Shown piece after piece: positions 1 to 5,761 of a stretch of DNA of 5,761 bases (positions are counted from its first letter, which is position 1; each line of letters starts with the position of its first letter). Location of the stretch: positions 1 to 5,761 of the forward strand of contig JAGABO010000023.1 of the NCBI GenBank assembly GCA_017614655.1, written 5' to 3'. Position numbers and translations under genes: made by a program. The stretch comes from Treponema sp. (lineage in GTDB: Bacteria > Spirochaetota > Spirochaetia > Treponematales > Treponemataceae). The notes under the pieces were generated by a model. It made no database searches. It had not been told where the DNA came from and saw only the letters and a program-made list of their open reading frames with translations.

Positions 1-2616
1 CATGTCTTCGTAATCACCGCTGAAGCTGATGTTGATGGCATCATCCTTAGGAATATTGTCGTTTATTGCTTTCATAACGCCGTCTTTTACAACATCGAGG
101 GAAAGACCTTCAACCGGTTTTCCAGTTACGTGTATTATACGGCTCTGGTTTTCGCGGAAAATCGTAACCGGGGATTCATTCTGAACCGAATGTGCAAAGC
201 TCGAAAGCGGAATACGAAGCCCTGAAGCGTTCACTACGGAAATCTGATCAAGGTCTAAAAGCTTTGCACGGTCTTTTTCTGAAGAACGTACGATAACGTC
301 AATGTCATCTCCGTCTTTTGTAAAGCGGCTTGCAGTTGTTCCGTTTATTGCAGCTGCTATTTCTGAACCTACTGAATAAACGTTAAGACCGAGTTCATAC
401 ATGCGTGCCCTGTCAATTACGATTTCTGCCTGAGGAAGTCCGTCTTCAATATCACTTGAAACTTCAGTAAGGAATTCAGATGCATGTTCCTTGAGAACTT
501 TTTCTATCTGTGCACCCGCTTCACGGAGCATGTTAAGGTCATCACATTTTATGTTGATTGTCATGCCGCCGGAAGTTGCATTGTTCATGTTTGAACCGAA
601 CGAGATTTTAGTTCCCGGATAATCGTTAAAGAATTCGCGGAGTTTAGTTCTGGCCGTTGAATCAGAATCCCAGCCGCTTTCGCGTTCATCAGTTGAATAA
701 AGTGTAAACGTAATTTTTCCTTCATTAGTTGATGAACTTGAAGAAAGAATGCTTGATCCTCCGATTGTTACCGAAGTAAACTTTACGCCTTTAAGGACAG
801 TTCCAGCCTTCTGTTCAAATTCCTGAACGACAGCCTGCGTTGCTTCGAGAGTTGAACCTTTAGGAAGTTCAAACTGTACTTCAACTGAAGTTGAAGCACT
901 TTCGGGCATAAAAATAAATCCTATCCACTTTATTGAAAATATCGAAGCAAAAAAGAGTAAAATAATTAAAGCGATACAGGCTTTTCGGTGAGAAAGAACA
1001 AAGCGTACTCCGCCTGCATAGGCATTATCAAGACGGAAGAAAAACTTATTAAGAAGCCTGTTGATCCAGCCTAAAAAACCGTCTTTTTCTTCATCAACAA
1101 TTTTATCGATTCTGAGCCAGGAAGAACAGAGAACCGGCACAAGGGCAATTGCAACAACCAGGGAACACATAAGCGAAAAGATAATTGTGTATGCAAGGTT
1201 ATCGAACATCTGTCCCATTATGCCGAGTTTTTTCTTGAACATAATCATCGGAAGGAAGATACAAACCGAAGTAAGAGTCGAAGCAGTAATAGAAGTTACC
1301 ATTTCCTGTGAACCTAAAATTGCAGCTACAGTCGGTTTTGCATCTCTCTGCCGGTACGCATAAATGTTTTCAAGAACTACGATGGAGTTATCAACAAGCA
1401 TTCCTATTCCTAAAAGGAGTCCTGCAAGAGAAATAATGTTGATTGTAATTCCGGTAAAGTACATGAGCATGAGTGTTATGAAAACACAGATAGGAATTGC
1501 AATTGCAACGATAAAGGTTGTTTTTAATGAACGAAGGAAGATGATGAGGACTGCAATTGCAAGAAGTGCTCCTTTAATTACGGAACTTACGACTTCGCTG
1601 ATATTCTGTTCGATGATATCGGTAGTGTTGTAAGTTTCTTCTACACGAAGGTCATCTGGCATTTCTTTTTTAAGCTGTTCAAGAGCTGTTCGTACGGCTT
1701 TTGCAGAAGTAACGGAGTTTTTACCCGACTGCTTTGTTATCATGAGCATTACGCACGGCTCGCCGTCTAAGAAAGCAAAGGTGCTCTGATCCTTGAATCC
1801 TTCATAAATGTCTGCAACGTCCCGCAGACGGAGCGTTACAACCTGAGGAGGATTAAAGCCGTCACTTGCCGCCATCTTATATGAAATTACGGTATTCTTT
1901 AAATCTTCAAGACTCTGATATTTTCCGTTTGTTTTAATCGTGTAGTTGATGTTGTCAGAAGAAATGACACCGCCTGAAGACTGAATGTTCTGGGCTCCAA
2001 TCATCTGTGCAACGCCTGTAATGGAAAGTCCGTAAGCTTCAAGCCTGTCGCGGGGAATATCTACGTTAATTGATTTCTGACGGCCGCCTATAACATTTGC
2101 AGAAGCAACTCCGTCTATCTGTTCAAGACGCGGCTGAATTACATCTTCTGCATAAGAGCGGAGCTCTTCCGGAGTACGCTTTCCTTCGAGGGTAAGCATC
2201 ATAATCGGCATCATGGAAGGATCTGCTTTTATCGTTATCGGAGATGATGCATCCGAGGGAAGATAAGAGCGCACTATGTCTATTTTATCCCGGACTTCGT
2301 TTGCCGCAGAATCAAGGTTCGTGCCGTAGTTGAGTTCCATAAAAATAAGGCTCATGCCGCCTGTTGACTGTGACTGAATCTTTTTAAGTCCGCTTAAACC
2401 CGAAAGAGAACTTTCCAGAGTTCTTGTAACACTCTGTTCAACTTCTTCGGGTCCCGCATTTCCGTATGTCGTGTATACAATCATGTACGGAAGTTCCATA
2501 TCCGGATACATGTCTACCGGAAGGTTGAATGTACAGAAAACGCCGAGAGCTACAAGTACAAGAAATACCAGCATTGTAGTAACCGGCTTTTTAACGCATT
2601 TTTCAGAAAAAGTCAT
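1..2616 (-). CDS. RND-superfamily efflux transporter (AcrB/HAE1-like), C-terminus cut off by window edge
   Basis: This is the inner-membrane proton-driven pump of a tripartite efflux system. I translated it by hand from ATG at 2616, and the frame stays open for 872 codons to base 1. AcrB-type pumps have about 1,030-1,050 residues, so TM8-TM12 are missing. TM1 is at about residues 12-31, followed by the conserved LPVDMYPD. The first large periplasmic loop runs from about 35 to 340. TM2 is at about 346-361, TM3 368-387, TM4 390-416 and TM5 about 437-455, then TM6. TM7 lies just before the FMPES motif that opens the second periplasmic loop. The TM4 motif GMLVDNSIVVLEN holds Asp409 and Asn410, where AcrB has Asp407-Asp408. 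A Ser-rich run (SSILSSSSST, 621-630) lies in the second loop. The gene starts 9 nt after the adaptor stop, so it is translated with it. The family is clear. Drug or lipid export is more likely than metal export, because the sequence is HAE1-like, but the substrate is unknown. Confidence 0.96.
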   Translation of the reverse strand, partial: MTFSEKCVKKPVTTMLVFLVLVALGVFCTFNLPVDMYPDMELPYMIVYTTYGNAGPEEVEQSVTRTLESSLSGLSGLKKIQSQSTGGMSLIFMELNYGTNLDSAANEVRDKIDIVRSYLPSDASSPITIKADPSMMPIMMLTLEGKRTPEELRSYAEDVIQPRLEQIDGVASANVIGGRQKSINVDIPRDRLEAYGLSITGVAQMIGAQNIQSSGGVISSDNINYTIKTNGKYQSLEDLKNTVISYKMAASDGFNPPQVVTLRLRDVADIYEGFKDQSTFAFLDGEPCVMLMITKQSGKNSVTSAKAVRTALEQLKKEMPDDLRVEETYNTTDIIEQNISEVVSSVIKGALLAIAVLIIFLRSLKTTFIVAIAIPICVFITLMLMYFTGITINIISLAGLLLGIGMLVDNSIVVLENIYAYRQRDAKPTVAAILGSQEMVTSITASTLTSVCIFLPMIMFKKKLGIMGQMFDNLAYTIIFSLMCSLVVAIALVPVLCSSWLRIDKIVDEEKDGFLGWINRLLNKFFFRLDNAYAGGVRFVLSHRKACIALIILLFFASIFSIKWIGFIFMPESASTSVEVQFELPKGSTLEATQAVVQEFEQKAGTVLKGVKFTSVTIGGSSILSSSSSTNEGKITFTLYSTDERESGWDSDSTARTKLREFFNDYPGTKISFGSNMNNATSGGMTINIKCDDLNMLREAGAQIEKVLKEHASEFLTEVSSDIEDGLPQAEIVIDRARMYELGLNVYSVGSEIAAAINGTTASRFTKDGDDIDVIVRSSEKDRAKLLDLDQISVVNASGLRIPLSSFAHSVQNESPVTIFRENQSRIIHVTGKPVEGLSLDVVKDGVMKAINDNIPKDDAINISFSGDYEDM

Positions 2617-2622
2617 TATCTT

Positions 2623-2627
2623 CTCCT
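2623..2627 (-). promoter_or_regulatory. Ribosome binding site of the RND pump gene, overlapping the adaptor stop codon
   Basis: The minus strand reads AGGAG six bases before the ATG at 2616. Its first two bases are the last two bases of the adaptor TAG stop (2626-2628). This fixes the pump start. It also suggests that ribosomes finishing the adaptor can reload directly on the pump gene. Confidence 0.8.
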
Positions 2628-3561
2628 ATTCCGAAAGAGCAATTATTTTTACTTTAGATCCGTTATTAAGGAGAGACTGGCCCTTTATAACAATAATATC
2701 ACCTGCAGAAATTCCTTCTGAAATTTCAGTCTTGTCATCAACCGTAATTCCCTGCTTTACGGGACAGAGAACCGCAGAAGGTGATTCTGAATCAGGATTT
2801 TCTATCTTGAATATGTATGATTCTCCGTCTCTTTTTACCGTGGCAGCAACCGGAACGATAATTGCGTTCTTAATGCTTTCGGTGATGAGTTTTACGCGTG
2901 CATACATACCTACCCTGATTTTGGAATCATTTTTTGAAATCCTGATTTTAATGGCCATGGTGCGGCTTGTTGTATCAAGAACAGGGCTTACTTCTGAAAC
3001 GTAGGCTTCAAATTCATTTCCGGGATAGGCATCAAAAGTAAGGACTGCTTTCTGTTTTAAGGCAATGCGGCTTATAAAGCGCTCAGGAACATTAACCCTT
3101 ATTTCCAGGTCGTCCGTGTTGCTGATTTTTGCAATTGACATTGACTGTGCAACCTGTGTTCCGATTGTAGGAGAAAAAGAAGTTATGCGTCCGCTTACAG
3201 GAGCTTTTACCGGGCTTGCTGCAAAGGTGTATCCAGGACGGCTTGCATCAACATAAGCTAAAACCTGATCTTTCTGAACCATGTCGCCCACATTTACAAG
3301 TATGCGGCTTACTTTTCCCATCTGATCCGGAAGAACGTCAACTGAACTTACGGAAGCAACGTCCCCTCCGAATTCAAGATAGTTGTCGAGGTTTCCTGCC
3401 TGAGTCTTAAATGCATTAACTGCAAAAACAGGTTCTGCAGCTTCGGTATTTGCAACGGCTCCTTCCGGTTTCTTTAAGCATGAAGAAAGCATAAAAGAAA
3501 AAAGGGCTGCTCCAAATAAGAAAAATATTTTTTCTGCTTTATACGTACTGATGGTTTTCAT
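2626..3561 (-). CDS. Periplasmic adaptor (membrane fusion protein) of RND efflux system, lipoprotein, hairpin-less
   Basis: This 311-residue adaptor should bridge the RND pump to the outer-membrane channel. The N-terminus is a lipoprotein signal: Lys residues, a hydrophobic stretch at 12-25, then the lipobox LSSC with Cys28 as the lipidated residue. The mature protein shows the MFP domain order. The first half of the lipoyl/barrel-sandwich domain is at about 73-106 (VGDMVQKDQVLAYVD). The second half is at about 115-147 (KAPVSGRI). A beta-barrel follows at about 150-226, then a membrane-proximal domain to the C-terminus (IIVPVAATV near 234-242). Most MFPs insert a coiled-coil hairpin of some 60 or more residues between the lipoyl halves. 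Here only about ten residues join them, which accounts for the short length. Borrelia BesA is a known adaptor without this hairpin, so this is probably a natural type and not a deletion. The start is supported by AGGGAG six bases upstream. The gene lies 15 nt after the channel gene and 9 nt before the pump gene. Confidence 0.95.
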   Translation of the reverse strand: MKTISTYKAEKIFFLFGAALFSFMLSSCLKKPEGAVANTEAAEPVFAVNAFKTQAGNLDNYLEFGGDVASVSSVDVLPDQMGKVSRILVNVGDMVQKDQVLAYVDASRPGYTFAASPVKAPVSGRITSFSPTIGTQVAQSMSIAKISNTDDLEIRVNVPERFISRIALKQKAVLTFDAYPGNEFEAYVSEVSPVLDTTSRTMAIKIRISKNDSKIRVGMYARVKLITESIKNAIIVPVAATVKRDGESYIFKIENPDSESPSAVLCPVKQGITVDDKTEISEGISAGDIIVIKGQSLLNNGSKVKIIALSE

Positions 3562-3567
3562 AAAATT

Positions 3568-3573
3568 CTCCCT
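3568..3573 (-). promoter_or_regulatory. Ribosome binding site of the adaptor gene
   Basis: The minus strand reads AGGGAG followed by AATTTT and the ATG at 3561, a six-base spacing. It fills most of the 15-nt gap after the TAA stop of the channel gene (3577-3579), so no separate promoter or terminator fits between the two genes. Confidence 0.8.
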
Positions 3574-3576
3574 GAA

Positions 3577-5010
3577 TTATTTTGTAAGTTTTGTATTAAG
3601 CGTATTTTCAAGATCTAAAAGAGCCGTTATGTAATTATACTTCTGGCTCATCTGACCGAGTTTTGCCTGGTTTAGAGAACTTTCTGCATCACGAAGATCA
3701 AGAAGTTCCGTTGTACCGCTTCTGTAAGCCTTGAGCGTTGCATCGTATGCACGCTGTGCAAGCGTAATGTTTCTTCCCATTGAATCAATCTGGGCGCGGC
3801 TTTCTTTAAGAGTGTCTACTGCTTTTCTTACTGAAATCTTCTGATTTTCTGTAAGAAGCTCGCGGTTAATTTCCAGCTGTGCAATAGACTGCTTAAGGTT
3901 CTTTGCCTGCTGTCCTGTCTGTGACCAGGGTAAAAGATTTGTAAGGTTCCATGCAAGAGTAAAGGAAAGGCTTCCTGCATCATACCATTTGTCATCATTT
4001 CCGATATCACCTGCAAAACTGAATGCATCTCCCATGTAAGCCGGCTGCCATGCGTAATTTAAGGCTAAAGCCGGAGTATATGCGGAAAGATTTAAGGCAG
4101 AAAGATTCATCTTAAGAATGTCTATATTTTTATCAAGAGACTTAAGTGCAAGTGAAGATGAAGCATATTTCTGCATGAGTGTGTCATAGTCAACATCAAC
4201 GTAAGAAGGTTCAATTTTTCCGTCAAGCTTTATGTCCGTTCCAACCGGAAGTCCCAGAACAAAGGCAAACATGTCAAGGCTCTGCCTGTAATCGCGTTCG
4301 GCTTTTTCTACATCCGGCTTCTGGTTTTCGTAGCTTACCTGAGTCTGTAAAAGTGAAAGTTCCGGAATGCGGCCGTTTTTGTAATCAGCTTCTGCCTGTT
4401 CTGCGCGGTTTTTTGCATTTAAAAGCGTTGTCTTCTGAATGTCGAGGCTTTCTTTCTGTAAAAGAAGTGCATAAAAAAGCTTTTTTACGTTAAGCACTGT
4501 TTCCTGACATGTCTGTTCATAAGAGATTTTCTGGCTTTCGTAAGAGGCACGGCTTGCCTGAATCTGTTTTATATATGCAAGTGAAAAATTCCAGCCGAAG
4601 GAAAAGCCGCCTATAACAGACCAGCGGGCCTCTTCATCTTCGTAATCCTCTGCTACTGGAATAGTCTGCTGGCCAAAAACTGCAAGCACCCCGTTAATCA
4701 TCTGTGCGGATGCCGAATTTGCAGGCGAATATTCGTTAGCGCGGCTCATTGTTCCGGTAAGCTGCATGTTCGGAAGAAGGACATTCCATCCGGTAGAAGA
4801 AGCTCGTTTTTTCATTTCAAGATCAATATCTGCACTTTTTAACGAACGGCTGTTCTCTAATGCAAAGTCAACTGCCTGTTCTACGGTTAAAACTACCGGA
4901 CGTTCGTTAATTTTACCGGCATTTTCTGATTCAGCGGCAAAAAAAGATGACGTACTGCTTAAAAAGATTCCAAGGAAAAGTACAGCCTTTGCCGTAAACT
5001 TATTTTTCAT
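3577..5010 (-). CDS. TolC-family outer-membrane efflux protein
   Basis: This is the outer-membrane exit duct for the adaptor-pump pair. From ATG at 5010 it has 477 residues, a usual TolC-family length. The N-terminus is a Sec signal peptide: MKNKFTAK, a hydrophobic core at about 9-20, and likely cleavage near Ala25/Ala26 (SSFFAAES). There is no lipobox, unlike OprM-type channels. Two outer-membrane efflux (OEP) repeats are visible. The first starts near LTVEQAVDFALENS (41-54) and ends near FVLGLPVGT (250-258). The second covers about 270-477 and contains YRSGTTELLDLRDAESSLNQ (429-448), a typical helix of the second repeat. Long amphipathic helices at about 145-250 and 365-470 fit the periplasmic tunnel. 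Segments near 72-90, 128-146, 312-325 and 346-358 are likely beta strands of the barrel. An open frame extends to ATGs at 5028 and 5025, but only the ATG at 5010 has a good ribosome binding site and gives a clean signal peptide. The gene lies 21 nt after tetR. Confidence 0.95.
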   Translation of the reverse strand: MKNKFTAKAVLFLGIFLSSTSSFFAAESENAGKINERPVVLTVEQAVDFALENSRSLKSADIDLEMKKRASSTGWNVLLPNMQLTGTMSRANEYSPANSASAQMINGVLAVFGQQTIPVAEDYEDEEARWSVIGGFSFGWNFSLAYIKQIQASRASYESQKISYEQTCQETVLNVKKLFYALLLQKESLDIQKTTLLNAKNRAEQAEADYKNGRIPELSLLQTQVSYENQKPDVEKAERDYRQSLDMFAFVLGLPVGTDIKLDGKIEPSYVDVDYDTLMQKYASSSLALKSLDKNIDILKMNLSALNLSAYTPALALNYAWQPAYMGDAFSFAGDIGNDDKWYDAGSLSFTLAWNLTNLLPWSQTGQQAKNLKQSIAQLEINRELLTENQKISVRKAVDTLKESRAQIDSMGRNITLAQRAYDATLKAYRSGTTELLDLRDAESSLNQAKLGQMSQKYNYITALLDLENTLNTKLTK

Positions 5011-5018
5011 TACATTTA

Positions 5019-5023
5019 CTCCC
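5019..5023 (-). promoter_or_regulatory. Ribosome binding site deciding the start of the TolC-like gene
   Basis: The minus strand reads GGGAG eight bases before the ATG at 5010. The site lies downstream of the two earlier in-frame ATGs (5028 and 5025), so it cannot serve them, and nothing like a Shine-Dalgarno sequence precedes those. This makes 5010 the likely start and drops six residues from the longest-ORF version. Confidence 0.75.
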
Positions 5024-5031
5024 ATCATTAT

Positions 5032-5761
5032 TCAGACACTCTCCGTTATGTTTTTTGTTACTTTTTTTTGCTTAAGTCCGCGTTCTACAAGAAAGAAACA
5101 TTCTTTCATGGCAGAAGTTAAAAGTTCATAGCTGAAATTATGCTTTTCTGCCTGAATGAGTATTGTCGCAGGAAGCATAAAAAGCCACAGTAGAAATACA
5201 TTTTTTCCGAAATTTTTTATGCAGAAATTATCCATTCCTTCCGTAAGATATTCAGAAAATTCATTTATGCGTTCAAAGAGTCTTTTCTTTTCACCGGATG
5301 TGCATTTATCATTTTTTTCGGAATCAGAAAAAAAACTTATCCAGCGGCAGGCATCAAGACTTTCCCGTCTTTTGTAAAAGAAAAAGAACTCTGTCTGGAT
5401 TATTATGTATGATTTTTCTAACATGTTAGAATTATTCGAGATGTTATCCCTGATTTTTTCATACAGAAGTAAAAACTCTTTTCCAATAAGAGAACGTAGC
5501 ATGTCTTCCCTGTTTTCAAAAAATGAATAAAGGCTGCTTTTTGCAAGTCCCAGTTCAGATGCAAAGGCTTCTACCGTAAAATCAGCAAGACCTTTTTTTG
5601 CAATAACCCTGGAAAGGGCTGCAAGTTTTGTGTCAACGGGAGGAAGATTCTCTATGGAAGAAAGGCATTTTTCATCAAGTTTTGAAAGAACAAGCGGAGA
5701 AAGAATTCCGGCATTTTCCAGGATTCCATTGTGAATGAGGTAAGAAACTTTGGAAGCAAAA
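5032..5761 (-). CDS. TetR/AcrR-family transcriptional regulator, N-terminus cut off by window edge
   Basis: This is a probable ligand-responsive repressor of the efflux operon that it heads. The frame is open from base 5760 to the TGA at 5032-5034, giving 242 residues in the window. The TetR DNA-binding domain is at in-window residues about 44-92. Helix 1 is TKLAALSRVIAKKGLADF, helix 2 TVEAFASELGL, recognition helix 3 AKSSLYSFF, then ENREDMLRSLI. The ATG at 5502 falls after the recognition helix and cannot be the real start. There is no earlier ATG, GTG or TTG in frame, so the start lies right of the window. At least 43 residues therefore precede the DNA-binding domain, where most TetR proteins have about ten. 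The C-terminal ligand and dimer domain is not recognisable to a subfamily. It carries a hydrophobic helix (KNVFLLWLFMLPATILI) and ends in a basic tail (ERGLKQKKVTKNITESV). The gene is richer in A/T runs than its neighbours. The 21-nt spacing to the channel gene suggests cotranscription and autoregulation. Confidence 0.92.
   Translation of the reverse strand, partial: FASKVSYLIHNGILENAGILSPLVLSKLDEKCLSSIENLPPVDTKLAALSRVIAKKGLADFTVEAFASELGLAKSSLYSFFENREDMLRSLIGKEFLLLYEKIRDNISNNSNMLEKSYIIIQTEFFFFYKRRESLDACRWISFFSDSEKNDKCTSGEKKRLFERINEFSEYLTEGMDNFCIKNFGKNVFLLWLFMLPATILIQAEKHNFSYELLTSAMKECFFLVERGLKQKKVTKNITESV
5416..5431. repeat. Perfect 16-bp palindrome inside tetR (possible operator)
   Basis: The sequence TTCTAACATGTTAGAA is identical on both strands, with no spacer. 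It encodes part of NSNMLEK in the TetR protein. Its size and symmetry fit a dimeric-repressor site, but it lies within the gene about 400 bases before the channel start, and I noticed no second copy in the window. It may simply be coding sequence. Confidence 0.3.

Noticed and set aside
879..896. Inverted repeat CTTCAACT-GA-AGTTGAAG in the pump gene
   Set aside because: Arms of 8 bp with a 2-base spacer are not rare in several kilobases. It encodes conserved periplasmic-loop residues (STSVEV), so it is most likely chance.
1061..1633. Two consecutive plus-strand open frames (1061-1363 and 1364-1633)
   Set aside because: Both lie opposite the continuous RND reading frame that covers TM3-TM6. 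Their Ile/Ser-rich translations are mirror images of hydrophobic coding sequence.
2471..3004. Plus-strand open frame of 177 codons opposite the adaptor and pump genes
   Set aside because: It is antisense to two well-supported genes, crosses their junction, has no recognisable domain and no evident ribosome site. It arises from codon bias on the coding strand.
3065..3410. Small plus-strand open frames opposite the adaptor
   Set aside because: They are antisense to conserved lipoyl and barrel segments, with no independent coding signal.
3562..3576. Possible terminator or promoter between channel and adaptor genes
   Set aside because: The gap is 15 nt, mostly ribosome binding site, with no hairpin. 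The same holds for the other two gaps.
3828..4493. A minus-strand alternate-frame ORF (3828-4028) and a plus-strand ORF (4179-4493) inside the channel gene
   Set aside because: Both overlap the intact TolC-family frame and show no family resemblance.
4766..5377. Plus-strand open frames across the channel/tetR junction (4766-5131) and inside tetR (5156-5377)
   Set aside because: They are antisense to the signal-peptide region and to the TetR C-terminal domain; no domain or ribosome site supports them.
5032..5502. A 156-residue regulator starting at the ATG at 5502
   Set aside because: This start would remove the whole TetR DNA-binding domain, which is encoded in the same frame just upstream (5503-5630). 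The real gene extends past the window edge.

Overview
The window is fully coding apart from three tiny gaps (21, 15 and 9 nt). All of it reads on the minus strand as one compact operon, in transcription order: a TetR-family regulator (5' end beyond the right edge), a TolC-type outer-membrane channel, a lipoprotein periplasmic adaptor (membrane fusion protein, MFP), and an RND-superfamily inner-membrane transporter (3' end beyond the left edge). Plus-strand open frames are antisense shadows of these genes. No RNA gene, mobile element, CRISPR array or terminator is visible. The operon promoter must lie right of the window, upstream of the tetR gene.

The organism looks like a diderm bacterium of moderate to low GC. 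It uses CAG for nearly all Gln, and favours CTT, GCA and GGA codons. I infer a spirochaete, most likely Treponema-like. The grounds are the codon style, the channel-adaptor-pump gene order (the same as besC-besA-besB of Borrelia burgdorferi), and an adaptor that, like Borrelia BesA, lacks the alpha-helical coiled-coil hairpin. This is inference, since no search was run.

The products fit a tripartite efflux machine. The RND protein would take substrate from the inner membrane or periplasm using proton flow. The lipid-anchored adaptor would bridge it to the outer-membrane channel. The TetR protein, first in the operon, would repress the operon until it binds a ligand. The substrate cannot be told from sequence.

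Points worth a second look are the hairpin-less adaptor, an N-terminal extension of at least about 43 residues on the TetR protein, an Asp-Asn pair where AcrB has Asp-Asp in TM4, a perfect 16-bp palindrome inside tetR, a cluster of A/T homopolymers in tetR, and two gene starts that a longest-ORF or first-ATG caller would misplace.
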